Assembly: GCA_963971225.1 (NCBI GenBank) | Contig: OZ020269.1 | Location: 95,446,540 to 95,510,539 of the forward strand | DNA from: Melieria omissa | Lineage: Eukaryota > Arthropoda > Insecta > Diptera > Ulidiidae | Reading direction: 5' to 3' | DNA: 64,000 bases | In this document: in pieces, positions 35,252-48,065 of the stretch | Layout of the letters: every line of letters begins with the position of its first letter | How positions within the stretch are numbered: the stretch's first letter is position 1 | Notes under the pieces: model-generated | Told to the model about the DNA's origin: nothing | Databases searched by the model: none | The model's input: the letters and a program-made list of their open reading frames with translations, nothing else | Translations under genes and position numbers: made by a program

Positions 35252-37550
35252 TTTCAGTATCTATTCCAAAAAATACAAGCAACGCAAAAGTACTTAGTTG
35301 AATAGCTCCTTTCAGGTTTTTGGGATTTAGGAGTTAAAATCCACTAAAATAACTGTTTGCTACAAAATTTTTTTATGGCAAATATGGTATTAGATTCCTT
35401 TCCAAAACGAAACCTTCTATGCGTCACTGCATACGAAATCATACAAAAATCCTATTGTAATTGTCTTTTACAACACGTTTTGTGTTCATATTTTTGCAGT
35501 ATTTCGGGCAGCTCCGATTGTTTGTCAGTTTGTATGAAAGCAATGCGTCGATTCACACACCAAATAAGCCACTTTACACAGAAAGCATCAAAAGATCTAA
35601 ATCAAATTTGCAGTGAATTATGTACATTTTAGTAAAAGATTTCGTTGGCCCAAACTCGACAAGACTGTAGCATTCACATGAATTTACCCAACGCACACAA
35701 ACAAAAACAAAAAAAAAAACCAGACAACTCTTTGTTCACAGCATTTAAAGCGGCAAAGTCGTGTCTGGGCGAAATCGATTTTACAGGGTTTTGGTGTGCG
35801 GCTTTTATCGTTCACTGGGTTATGTTACAATTTAATTTCGCATTATGTGCCTGTACGTGTTTATTTTTACATTCCCGGTATTGCGCTGTAACTGCGAAAC
35901 AACAACATCAATAAAAAGAACGACAACGACAACAACAGAAGCAGAAGCAGCAGCAACAACATCAAGGCGGACAGACAACGTGTGCACGACTTGAGCTGCA
36001 ATTTTAATTTATTACACTTTCAATTGCAAAAGGGACGCAAACAATATGCGTGCACAAGCATACAAACTGTTTGTGTGTGTGTGTGTGAGTTTGTGTATCA
36101 GGAAAAGATACAGCAACAACGTAATGCAACAACGCGGCAACGGCTGGTGCTTACAAGCGTAAATTCTTCGACGTACTCGCAGCAATGTTGAAATATTTTA
36201 AGTACGTACAATTAAATTAAAACGCCGCGGCGCAAAGTGCGGCAGGGATTTTGCTTGTCTGCTGTGCTTTTGCTGCACTGCTGTTTCAGCAGTCAAGCCC
36301 ATGTTTTTTTTGTTGTTGCTGCTATTGCGCGGAGCCCTTAAAGTGCGTCGGTGCGTGCTGCCAGACAGCGGGCTTTCGAGCCGCTCAGCCGCAGCCGGAG
36401 GAGCAGCCTGCGAGTATCATCGCAATTAAGTGGCACGAGCAGCCGAAAGTGCGTGTTTCCGACGATTGTGCCTCGTGTAAATAACGAGGCGAATTGCATG
36501 TAATGGCATATGTTGCGTGTAACTTGCGCGCTGTTCGCATTGTGCGCTTCTAATGGATAGCGGCGACATGCTGCGCGCTCGGCTACAAGTCTGCCAGCAG
36601 CACCTACGATTTATGCTCGCAAGCATTTCGCGCTTGTACTGGCCATGTCTGTCTGTCGGACTTGTCTGTTGTTGTACATAGTTGTTATGGCTGATTGCTA
36701 AAATTGTACAATTTCGTTGCGCGTTTTCGCTTTAGCACTTTGTTGTGTGTGTGCGTGCGTCGCATTTCGGAGGAGCTTCCGCGCAATTGTGCAGCAATTA
36801 AGAAATGTTTCGCACAATCAGGGCGCACTGGCGTAAATATTTGAAATGACTCTCGATGTGTTAACATGAATAAACATTTTTCCATGCGCAACAATATTGT
36901 TGGCTGGGTTTCGGGCATTTGGTTGCGACAATTCTGAGAACGGACGAATGAAGATGAGCGAATGGTTGAATGGACATTTATATTGCAGATGATGAAGGGG
37001 GTGGGAGGAGTTTGACGAGTTTAATACTAGAGTATACCCGGTGTGCGTTGCTATACTCAGTAATTGTAACGAGTGTCATTGATTTCCGATTTAAAACTTT
37101 TTGATAAAAAAACACGGAAATTCCTATTCAAGCAAACCGCGCTTGAGATTTTGTCAAATCCTATTTTTTTATCCCAATAAGAGTGCACAAAAGTTAAATA
37201 TTATGGCATTCTTTTTCTGGGCATTCTTTACCTGGCGCATGGTCCCGCCCTCTTCCAACTTTTTCTAATTTTTCCTGTTCTTATTCTCTAGCCCAGCATA
37301 CCCATACCCCTGGTTCAAAAATTCCGACCCTCAGATGAACCTTTCCTACTCACTCCCACCCTAACCGTCTGTAAGGGGAAGCGCGTATTAGCCAAAAACA
37401 GCGCACCAAACCAATCTTAGCGAAGTCCCAAACTATCCTGCTGTCGCCTTCTTTTAACAACAGATGGCGCTATGAGGTCACAACATCGGAGGCATTTTTC
37501 CTAAGTGGCGATAGATGGCAGCCCCATCGCTTAGGACTACCTTTGGTAGG
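35252..37550. other. intergenic, mixed composition, no gene supported
   Basis: 35,900-36,130 holds CAA/CAG trinucleotide-rich and (GT)n sequence. 36,220-36,650 is GC-richer and free of obvious transposons, and might be regulatory or transcribed. ORFs here are short and none has a recognisable domain. Confidence 0.4.
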
Positions 37551-37558
37551 CTAATCAC

Positions 37559-37979
37559 TAGTGTCCGACAGCATATTTGCCTTTGGCTTTGGTAGTTGGC
37601 CTATTTGGCCAATTTTAAATCTTCGGCTTCAGCCAAAATGGCCGAACATTTTCGCCATCTCTGTTCTGCTTCGAAGTATTTTATCAAATATCGAGTTTTA
37701 TCGAATCAGCTATTTATGTCAATTGCATTTTTGATTTTATTTTAATATGTTTTTTTTAGTATATGTAATTTTTTTAATTTTATGTTTATATATATTCTTA
37801 TATTAATTCTTAAGTGCCAAAAAGAAATGAATAGAGAAAGAACGGCTAAATTTGATCAGTGTTCTTTTTCTTAAAAGATTTTTTATTAGTATACGGCTTT
37901 GGTTTGGGTGTTCGGCCTAGAATTTAAGTTATGACGAATGTTATGCTTCGGCCAAAAATACACCTTCGGTCGGACACTA
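37559..37979. mobile_element. hAT-type MITE, 421 bp, with perfect 8-bp target duplication
   Basis: Flanked by CTAATCAC at 37551-37558 and 37980-37987. Ends TAGTGTCCGAC and (inverted) TAGTGTCCGACCGAAGG. The interior repeats GGCCGAA/TTCGGC and CTTTGG/CCAAAG motifs. A related right end (CACCTTCGGTCGTACACTA) lies at 63,386-63,404. Confidence 0.9.
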
Positions 37980-37987
37980 CTAATCAC

Positions 37988-40900
37988 CTACCCTGGCGGA
38001 TAAATACGATTTTCGGACAGAACAGTCTATCGAAACTCCAATGTCAACTGGTCAACGAGAATGTGCAATTTAACGCTGTACAATTTCTTTCTTTGGAGTT
38101 CTGGGAAATTTCTGCTCTATGCGAATGAAGCATAAACCATTCGTGAGCTTCTGAGGCTGAGACCTAAAGTGTCATCGCTAAGATAGATGCTCATCTTTGT
38201 CCAAATGTCATCCAATATCGAAAAAGAGCGTAGAGAGAGAGAGTAGTGGAGGCCATTTGCCAGATATTTCAATCGATTTAAACGAATAAATCATAAATCA
38301 TTTCTGAGATCCAACACGCCAATAACCGAAATATGTCGGCTTTAGAATGGAAAAAAATATGACCACTCAAAACTACCTTCACTAATTTGTTAAACAAAAA
38401 CCCAACATTGGGGTCCTAGAACGTTAAATTCTTTCAATTAATAGTACCACACTGTTCAGTTTTAATTATGCATATTTTCATTATTTGATTGCTCTGTGAA
38501 ATTCGTCATCCCGTTAGTAAAGTGAAGTGAAGCGCAAAGGCAACTTCTCCCCGGCCATTTTCATGGTCCAGCGGCATCTTCCATGCATCGTCATTGGCCA
38601 TGGCCATGTCGATGGCAATTAAATGGCCACGGCGGCAATAATCAAGCAGACAATGCCACCAAACAAACGATACAAGTGGCGCATCATTGACACGGAACGG
38701 AATGGCCTCGCAGTGGGAGTTCGTACCGGGAATAACAATGAAGAAGGCAGCGAAACGGGCAACGGCAGCCAATGTGGCAAGAAGTGTGTGTGCAGCGGGC
38801 ACATAGAATGCAGACAGCTCTGAATGCGCTGATATGGCTGAGCAGTTGCGACCGACCGACGATGCCGCATGTTGTGGGGTGGTTGGTGGCGTTTGGAGCA
38901 GCGATGCGATTCAATGACTTTTGGCAACTGCAATAACTGTCAGCTGCTGAACGAGCGAACGAAAAGGACGTGGTGGAAGGAAGATCGAGCAAAGTTATTA
39001 ATTTTTAATATTCGAATGTTTTCATTGTTTTTTATGTTCGTGTGCGCCTGTTGTGGCGGTTATTACACAGTGTTGCCAGATACCTGAAATGGCTTTTTGC
39101 TATATTTAAGAGATAACTGAAATTTCTGTCAAACAATTTTAACATTTAATTTCAATTGAGATATGGCGATCGATTGATTCACCAAAACTGAACAGATTTG
39201 TAGTAGAATAATTCAAAGATTTGTGGTGTTTACAAAGTGATTATTGTATGCAAATTTCTTACTTTAATATGAACTTATAACAATAAGTTAGTAGAGCCTT
39301 TAGTGCATTAACATTTTTATAAATTCAAAAGACGCTCTGAAAAGGGAGGTTTGACTCAAAAACGTATTGAAATTTATAGTTTTGTTTGTATATCAATCAA
39401 ACCAATTTTTTTATTAATCAAATAATTTTTTATTCAAGTGATTAATTTGATTGATTGATTGATGGATTGAATCATTATTAAAATAATCATATGAAAAAAT
39501 GGCGTTAATCATTAATCATTAATTGATTAACTTGATTAAAAACTAATACATCCACCATTGTTGCTAGAAATAATGGAAAATAATGACATTGATTTCCTAA
39601 AATATTTTTATTAAAAAAAAAGAATTATAGCTATTTATTTCTAATACATTGAGTTCTTATTTTGAAAACATATTTAAGATCAAATTTTAAATATTCAAAT
39701 ATTTAGATTAAATTTAACTTAAATAACTCAAATCAATAAAAAAATTATATAACCTATAATCTTAACATTTCTGATTTCTTGATGTTCAAACTACATTTCA
39801 TTGCCACTCTTTTTCAAATAGTGGCCTGAACACATTCAAGACGGCAGCGACATGGCCACACAACTTCAATACGGCGTCGGCTTCAATCGTCGCCATGTAG
39901 TCAACGTGATTACAATGAATGCGACAGCATCATATTTTCGAGCTCCTAAACATACATTTTTAAATGCTCGCGAACTTTCTTTACTAAGCATTCATTTATA
40001 TTTATTTAAGCGTTTTAAATCAATTGAACCCTTTCGGGACTACTGGGATAATACGACCCACCAAGCTTTTAATTCAGGTCTTATAACGCATATACATTTA
40101 TTCGATTTGTACGTCCCCGGTTAAAAGAATGATTTCAGAATTTGTGAGTATACAACATAATTTTATAGCCCCAACTTTTAGATCATGACAACATTTCGAA
40201 AGAGTTAAAACATATAACAATATGTAAAAACTTTTGGTAAGTACTATTAAACTAATACTGAAAAGGGTAGAAAAATATCATAGAAAATATCTTTTTAAGC
40301 AGTGATGCTGATTGTTTTGGTTTTGTCGCCTACGAAATAGAGAACAGTTATATATTTGGCGACAGCGACAACAGTGGTTGTGTAGCAGTGTAGTCGTGAA
40401 AATAATCGTCTCCCTATAAACGATCTGATTCTACTTTATGCATTCGTGTCAGTGAATAAGTCGTCAGATATTTTGCGTGTCCTCTTTTTCGCTCTCTATA
40501 GTAGTGTGTAGCTATACAGAGGGAGAGAGAATAGCTAACTAAGCTAATTCAAAGTACCTCAGCCTCCACCCCCCACTGTTTCCATAGTAAATAGTCCATG
40601 AAAGTAGAGTCTGCGTGATGGCATAAGGAATGTTTACTTTTGATTGAGTTGTATAATTATACTGTTTATTTGAACATAGTTAATAGTTAATCAAATAATC
40701 AAATTAACGACAAATGATTATGACTAATAAACGTAATGATTAAATTTAATTGATTTTTTATCGTTAATTCGATTATCTTTGGGCCGACACTGAACCAAGC
40801 TGAGCTTTCAGTACTGGATATACTTGTAAGAGAGATGGTGAAGTTCAAATTGAAACATTTGTGATTCTCACTGACTTAAACGGGGGAGTCGCGCTTTCCC

Positions 40901-42960
40901 AATGTGGTAAGCCAATCCTTTGTGCAGAAGTTAGCTCTTCTGAAAAACGCTGCCACTACAACCCAACCTTACTGAAATGGCATACACAGAATTTCAGTTT
41001 AAGGGAGGTGAGAGGTGAGGTGAGAAATGAGACCCCATTTATAACTTTTGAGCCCAATACCTTTTCCAACCATATTGGAATTGTCCCCCAATTTTTGCAA
41101 CAAATAGGTATTTTGGGTTTTTGCCCCCACTGTGTCAAACAGGTTTTTTGATCTTTGCTTGTTTGAAGAGTTCAAAGAGTTCTGCAGAAATCAAATATTT
41201 CACGAATGGCTTCTTTTCCTTTGGTCTTTTTCATTCTCGTCATTCAACGACTACATTCAGAACATAAACGACACTCAACTCATGGCAATTACTTGATTAT
41301 CCCAAGAAAAGTGTGTGAACAATTAAATTAAATTTATGTACACTTATGTATGAACATATTTTTATTTAATATTTTCATTTACATCGATGTTCATACCTAC
41401 TCCTATGTATACATACGAGTACTTGGAAGGGGTTCAAAATATTTTTAATAATTTGTATTACTCAGAATATACTTTCATATGTAAATTTACCAATGCGTCT
41501 GTATATGGTACATATGTATATACAATATATGTATGTATGTATGTACCACAAGAAAGTATGCACAATAAGTCGCTGAATTCAAGTGAAATGCAAATAAAAG
41601 CATTCGGGCAATAATAAAAAGTAATAAAATTTAAAATAAAAATAAAAATGAAAATAATAACAACTGGAAAATATAAAAGCAGGTTGCGTCATTGTTGGTT
41701 TGTAAGGGGCGCTGCATTTGAACGATGCATGAATGTGGCTAACAACAATAGCGTCCAGAATTGGGCTTTATTTTTATTTAATGAGCTCATAAAATGAAGA
41801 ACTCGGATGGAAAATGCTCGTTGTGTGCACGACAGCGCGTGCAACCGTCATAAATGCAGCAACGATAATCGCAGCTGGGCCACCGGATATTATTGTTAAA
41901 TTTGCGTATGGATGAGATAATTAAAATTTAATAATAATGTAGCATTAAAACTGCATCAAACGGGTGCGAGAGAAAATTCTTTATTGTGTTGGTGGGTGTA
42001 GGGATGCATAGCAGAATGTTTTTAATTTATTTTTAATTTTTATTCGAACATAAAATATTGGCTCTTTGTTCGATGCTCATTTCTGTACCGATGACACAAA
42101 CATACTTTCACTACAGACGGAATAACTTCGCTTCCAGTGAACTAAATTTCATGAAATTTTGACTAAAAATTGGAGGAAAAAAATTAAATTTTCAATGTAT
42201 GAAGTCAAATATAGGTGGCGCCACCCCAAAATGCCCTGTTTGAAAAGTGCAACAACAACAATTTTTTTAAAACACCTCCCATGATAAAGTTCTGGCTACG
42301 TCCCTGCTGCAGACTATACCCAAACTTCACCCTTACCGCTTCTCTTTCTGCCCATCATTTTTTTCAGTTTATTTGAAATGCAAACTTGCCACACATCATT
42401 TATCAAACAGGTTGACGCATCAAAGTTTCTATGACGTTCTGTAAACTTTTCTCAAATTTTTCCATATACCTACCACTTTTTGATATATTTAATTTCCTAA
42501 TGTTCCTAATGTTGCTCTGCTCCAGGTTTGATAAGCTTTGCTAGAAATCCTACTTGATTTCGGATTTTGCTCATTTATCATCATCAGAAACGTCATCATG
42601 ATTGCATTAATCAGCACCAAAGTGTGTACTAACATTAATGCGAGTGTTGGGCCATGCAATTCTGCAACAAACAATTCGTGCGTATTATGAAAGTTTATGT
42701 TCTTATGTGCTTATTTGTGTGTGTGTGTGTATGTGTGTGTGTGAGTGTTCTCTACCGTAATGTCTACAGTGTCTACAGTCTATGAAATGATGTTGAAAAT
42801 TATGAATGTTTTAGTTAATTTAAACGAATCATAATAATTTACTAATATTGTTCAAACTTTAAGAAGGATTTTTAATACCAGAGCGGGAATATGGTCTTAG
42901 TGAGTTCTTTCGGTCTGCCACCTAACCTAACTAAACTAAAGTTTTTCCGAAAAACTGTTC
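37988..42960. other. intergenic, no gene supported
   Basis: 38,500-39,070 is relatively GC-rich with several overlapping ORFs on both strands, but none shows a domain or splice pattern. 39,068 starts with CAGTGTTGCCAGATACCTGAAA, matching the left end of the hAT-like element at 43,948, but no right end was found. 39,400-39,550 and 40,680-40,770 are rich in ATTAATCA motifs. A (GT)n microsatellite lies at 42,716-42,745. Part of 41,020-41,140 looks like a worn copy of the CAGTGGCGC MITE. Confidence 0.4.
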
Positions 42961-42964
42961 TTAA

Positions 42965-43217
42965 CCCTTATTCTCATACCCGGGTACCCGGGTGCCCACT
43001 GCGATGTATTTTCGTGAAAAAAACTGACAAATAATGAAAATTTTTTTTTTACCTTCCGGATCCTCGTTATTTAGGTGACAAGCGAACAAATCATATCAAA
43101 ATTTTATAAACACTTTTTAATTAACAAAATATTGAAAACTTAAAAATTTCATGAAATGGGTACCCGGGTACCCCGGGTGCCAAACGACGTTAGTAAGTTT
43201 GGGTATGAGAATAAGGG
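42965..43217. mobile_element. TTAA-flanked piggyBac-type MITE, 253 bp
   Basis: TTAA at 42961-42964 and 43218-43221. The termini CCCTTATTCTCATACCC and its exact inverse are 17 bp perfect. Inside each end lies a GGGTACCCGGGT-rich segment with overlapping inverted repeats. No ORF. Confidence 0.9.
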
Positions 43218-43339
43218 TTAACTCGTTGAAGCTTATCTAACTGGGAAATATGAAAATTATGAATTTTTGTTTCCAAGAAACTGACAGATTAACCCATTTG
43301 TGCCTTTTTGTTGATACAAAATCGAACGTCAGGGAGTAG

Positions 43340-43946
43340 AATTACTGTTTAATTCTATGCTTCAGACTTATAATTCTTTCTTCTTCTTCTTTTTTTATAA
43401 TTCTCATCTTTTTCTTGCGGATAGTGAACGATGTAGACGAGTGTTTAACTGGCCCGAACCTGGAATTGAACCTAGAACCTCTGGTCTGAAGGAATAGTGT
43501 GCTACTCTTTAGACTTATAATTATTTGTCTTCTTCATTTTTCTTATAATTCTCAGAAATTGAACCTAAAACCTCTGGTCTGAAGAATCAGCACGCTACTC
43601 TTTAGACTTATAATTTTTTGTTATTCTTCATTTTTCTTATAATTCTCATCTTTTTTTTGTGAATAGTAAACGAAGTAGACGAGTGTTTAACTAACCCGAA
43701 CCAGGAATCGAACCTAGAACCTCTGGTCTGACTTATAATTCTTTCTTCTTCTTAATTTTTCTTATAATTCTCAGAAATTGAACCTAAAACCTCTGGTCTG
43801 AAGAATCAGCACGCTACTCTTTAGACTTATAATTCTTTCTTATTCTTAATTTTTCTTATAATTCTCATCTTTTTTTTGTGGATAGTAAACGAAGTAGACG
43901 AGTGTTTAACTAATCTGAACCAGGAATTGAACCTAAAACCTTTGGT
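43340..43946 (-). repeat. tandem array of tRNA-like (SINE-type) units
   Basis: The segment GAATTGAACCTAGAACC (or close variants) appears near 43464, 43557, 43706, 43777 and 43923. It is often followed by TCTGGTCTGAA and GCTACTCTTTAGAC and separated by TCTTCTT-rich stretches. On the minus strand this reads GGTTCAATTCC, an RNA polymerase III B-box, with GTAGC..GCTATTC upstream. It looks like a tRNA-derived SINE duplicated in tandem. The piece at 44491-44545 continues the last unit beyond an insertion. Confidence 0.5.
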
Positions 43947-43947
43947 C

Positions 43948-44490
43948 AGTGTTGCCAGATATCTGAAATGATTTTCTCCAAAGTCTTAAAAAATACTGAA
44001 ATTTCCTTCCAAAAGTTAAAAACCATATCCTAAATTTTTTTGTAAAATTTGCGTAATTTTAAAGGAATTAAGCTTCTCATAAAAAATAAAAATATATGCA
44101 TATAAGATTTTTAATGCAGCCTTTTTTATTCATCTTCAGCTAACAACAAAAACTTAACAAAACCAAAACATGCAACAGATAAACTTAACAAAAAGAGAGA
44201 ACGAGATGGAACGAGCTTACATTTTGTAAGCTTATAAATTTTTAACACAATAGGGTACTTTGACTATTAAAACAGTTGCCAAAAAATGTTTTGTTGCCAG
44301 TGAAATGTCCAATACATCAGACTTTATTATCAAAAAATTTGCCAAAAATCCACTAAGGATCCAAAAAATCACCTAACATAAAATATAAATCTCCTAAACT
44401 TTCTCCTAAACAATTCTTCCACCTAAAAATTCTCCTAAAAGGCCAAGAATCTCCTAAATCCAGGAGGAAATCTCCTGATCTGGCAACACT
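43948..44490. mobile_element. hAT-like MITE, 543 bp, inserted in the SINE-like array
   Basis: Ends AGTGTTGCCAGAT and (inverted) AGTGTTGCCAGAT. The flanks CTTTGGTC and CTCTGGTG agree at 6 of 8 bases. The internal sequence repeats CTCCTAAA near the right end. The 39,068 fragment carries the same left end. Confidence 0.7.
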
Positions 44491-44545
44491 CTCTGGTGTG
44501 AAAAGTGAGCGCGCTATTCTTTAGACTATCGAGGCTCGCTTCCAA

Positions 44546-45825
44546 TGTAAAATTAACTGAACGCTTGAAAACTGTAAATAAAAGTTTATAAGTTTATACA
44601 AACTACAATTAAAAAGATTATATTCTGTCTATTTTTTTCTCAATTTTTCTTTTTATTTTTCATAAAGAAAAAGTTTCGATAAAGAAAAAGTGCCTCATTA
44701 AAAGGGGCGTGACTATGCTACACGGACAAATTTGAAAGATTTTTAGTTATCGATAACAACACTCTTTCGACTATTTTCTTGTTGTTGTTTGTGTTCATGA
44801 CATCTGAACTCACTACTCCTCAACTTGTGACTCCTTACACAACTCGATGAAAAAGCCAACACACCACGAAATGTCTGCCAAAAAGTCAATGCTTTCAAGA
44901 GCACAACTTTGTGTTGTTGTAGTACTTGTAAACAATGCATTCAAGGCTGCCGAACGGCACCTTAGGCCTTCACCACGCTAATGACTCACTGTGCCAGCAG
45001 TCATCATACACTCGACGCCCTTTCGTTGTCTCCTGCCAGTCTTTGTTCTGAGTTGCTGCTAACTCGTGCAAAATGCTCCTCTCGGTGATAAAAGGAAAAC
45101 TTTTCGCATTAACTCCTTCCGCAACGTTGATGCTCTGTTGTTCTTATTGTTCACGATTTTATTTGCGTTTTTATTTCCATTGCCAGTTTTTTTTTGCACA
45201 AAGTTTTGTTGTTGCAGCATTTGGCATACAGTTACAGCTTACGCCGAAAAAGCATACACATACGAGTCTCTGTTGCGGTTGTGGGGGTGGAAGGATTTAA
45301 GGATGGGAAGATCGAGGAAGGCAGGTCGGTGGGGAGTGAGGCCACATTATTGCGTTCCACTTCATCCATTTCATTTAACCGCCGCGCACGAATGCCACGC
45401 AAACGGCACAAAGTAACGCGCCAGCGAGACAAGTTGCAGCCACTCACACACACATGTACAGAGTGTGGCCAATTTATTGCGCTCATGTCAGAAAATTGCA
45501 TGCGACGGTGATAAACAGGGTGTGCGGATGAATTGGGAAGAAGTTTTTTATATAACGAAGAAAAGTGAACTAAATGAGACAGATTTGAAGATTTCAATTC
45601 GTTGAGACAAGACTTGAGTAAGCAGCACCCAGACGACGATTTTGTGACAATGGGGAGTTTGTTTTTGTTTAGTGTAGTGGGACTTTTGTAGGATTTTTTT
45701 ATGTGAGTTGAAGAACTATTGAACTAGTATAGTCCTGGATTTCTAACCGATGGCTGTGTAAAATTTGACGTGAAGTGACTAATTAGTTCATGAAATTTTT
45801 TGCACCTTTTTGAAGGTCGATTGAG
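44546..45825. other. intergenic, no gene supported
   Basis: ORFs of 75-121 aa overlap on both strands between 45,066 and 45,600 without domain, and none is favoured over another. A palindromic GTTATCGATAAC lies near 44,747. Confidence 0.45.
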
Positions 45826-45829
45826 TCGG

Positions 45830-47060
45830 ATACTGTTAGATGGTCAGGACAGCCCATTTCTTGGTGACCTAAGAAACAAAACTTTATACTTCAGTATTGT
45901 CTGGGATGATTAGTCAATTACTTCTTAAAACTTTGAGACATCATTCAGTAGTTTATAGAATGTTTAGAATCTTTTTTAAAGCTTCATTGTGTTGGTTTAT
46001 AAAATACGGCCAGGACATTCTTTGTTTTTGAGTCTTTTGTGACCTAGAAATCAATCGTAGTTAACTTTAATTTAGCATTGTTGCGTACTGTTGACCGATT
46101 GTTTCTTAAAGTTTTGTACAATTCTTAGCTACACCTGAATGTGACCAATGAGTAGTTCAAAGAATCTTTGGGATCTTTATTGAAGCTTCATTCAGGACAG
46201 CCCTTGTCTTCATGACCTAAGAAACAAAACTTGGTTGACAGATTACTTCTTAAAATTTTGGTATAAAATTGATTAGTTTATAGAATTTTCAGGATCGTTT
46301 TTGAAGCTTCATTGTTGTCTTTGAGCCATTTGGGACCTAATCGATCATTTTCAAAATTTTGGTATAATTCTTTAGCTACACCTAAATTTGGCCAATGAGT
46401 AGTTCAAACAATTTTTGGGATCTTTTGACTGAACTGTTGACCGATTGTTTCTCAAAATTTTGGTATAATTGTTTAGCTACACCTGGAAATGACCAATGAG
46501 TAGTTTAACGATTTTTTTGATCTTTTTTGAAGCTTTATTCAGGACAGTCCTTGTCTTCGTGACCCAAGAAACAAAACTTTATAGTTCAGTATTGTCTGGG
46601 ATGATTGGCCGATAAAGTCTTAAAACTTTGGTATATCATTGAGTAGTTTATAGATATTTTTGGGATCTTTTTTTAAGCCTCATTGAGTTAGTTTATGAAA
46701 GGAGGCCAGGACATTCTTTGGTTTTTGAGTCTTTTGTGACCTAGAAATCTATAGTTTTTAATTTAGTATTTCCATGAATTGTTGACCGATTGTTTCTTTA
46801 AAGTTTATAAAATTTTTGTGATTTTTTTTAATTTTCATTGTGTTGGTTCATGATAGGCGGCCAGCACATTTGTTGTCTTTGAGTCTTTTTTGACTTAAAA
46901 ATCAATCGTTTTTAACTTTGTATTGTCATGAATTGTTGACCGATTGCTTCTTAAAATTTTGAATAATACTTTAGCTTCACCTGAATGCCACCAATGAGTA
47001 GTTCACAGAATTTGTCGGTTCTAGGCGGGCAGCACATTTTTTGCCTTCACTTCCTTCACG
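45830..47060. repeat. degenerate tandem satellite, unit about 155-185 bp
   Basis: The phrase (GGC/TTC)AGGACA(G/T) followed by TTGTCTT.., GTGACCTA(A)GAAA, TTGACCGATTGTTTCTTAAA, AGCTACACCTGAAT and ACCAATGAGTAGTT recurs. The AGGACA/AGCACA anchors fall near 45847, 46011, 46194, 46549, 46708, 46863 and 47030. About eight diverged units. Confidence 0.75.
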
Positions 47061-48061
47061 ACCAAAAAAACATAAATAAGAAAAACAACGGTTAAACTTT
47101 TTTATATTCAAATCATCATAATTTCACACATTGCAAAAAATTTTATATATTATTTTATTTTATTTATATTTTATAAATTTTATTCTAGCATAATGCTTCC
47201 GTCACCCGTTGTATGTCGTTGCTCACTTTGTAGGTGTGTACACTGTACACTGATGTGTGTGTGTATGTGTGCGTGTGCTGGTTAATGCCAAGTTACAGAT
47301 ACTTTGTTAGAATTTTCATGATATTTTATAGACTCGTACGCGTGCGCTTGGCAACCGTAAGATATGCGCAATGACAACAACAATGTCGCGCGTTGTCTGC
47401 GGGAGCTTTTTGCCGCCGGCGGTAAACATGTTGGCAACTGCTTTAGCATTGAGGTTTTGGTGCAGTTACTGCTTTAGTACAGTTTGTTAGTATTCTTGTT
47501 GTTGTTACTGCCACTGAGCTACAAATCTTAATTTATCGCCGTTGATTCATTTCTCTCATGGGAGATTTGCACTTAAAGGAAAAAGATGCTTATTTATTAT
47601 GGCACGCAAGTAGAAATCTTAGTTTTTATGTTATGTAATCGCAAAGTATTTCAGTGTTTTTGCTAAAATAAAAGTTTAAGTTTGAGAGTGTTGAGGTTTA
47701 GTTTAGCTGAGGTTAGTTTAAAGGCGAAGTTCAAATGTTTCTTAAAAATAAATAATAAAGGACATAAATATCAAATAATAAATTACATGTCATGAAAACC
47801 ACTAAATCATATGTGCCACACTTGTGAATAGAATTTTGTTGTTTTTGTGTGGGAAAAGTTTAAAAAGTTAAAAAAGTTTAAAAGATTAAAAAGTTAATAT
47901 GAAGGTGTCACTTCAGGTTGGATTATGTTGGCAGCTTAGGAAGCTCACAGAGTAGACTTGGCACGTTGTGTTACAACAAAAAAACATAAAAAATACTGAA
48001 CCACACACGCTGTAAGGGAGAGCGAAGCCATTAAAATTCGCTTTTGAAGCGGTCGACGCCT
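47061..48061. other. intergenic, no gene seen
   Basis: AT-rich, with a short (TG)n run near 47,253. No gene-like structure. Confidence 0.5.
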
Positions 48062-48065
48062 TTTA

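Noticed and set aside
40302..40790. CAGTGATGC ... GCCGACACTG as ends of another hAT element
   Set aside because: The ends match over only about five bases and the flanks show no 8-bp duplication.
44741..44760. GTTATCGATAAC palindrome as a regulatory (DRE-like) site
   Set aside because: No gene start is supported nearby, and the short palindrome alone is not evidence of function.
45066..45597. Overlapping ORFs of 75-121 aa on both strands
   Set aside because: Mutually overlapping in several frames, with no domain, no splice logic and poly-T coded hydrophobic runs; likely chance.
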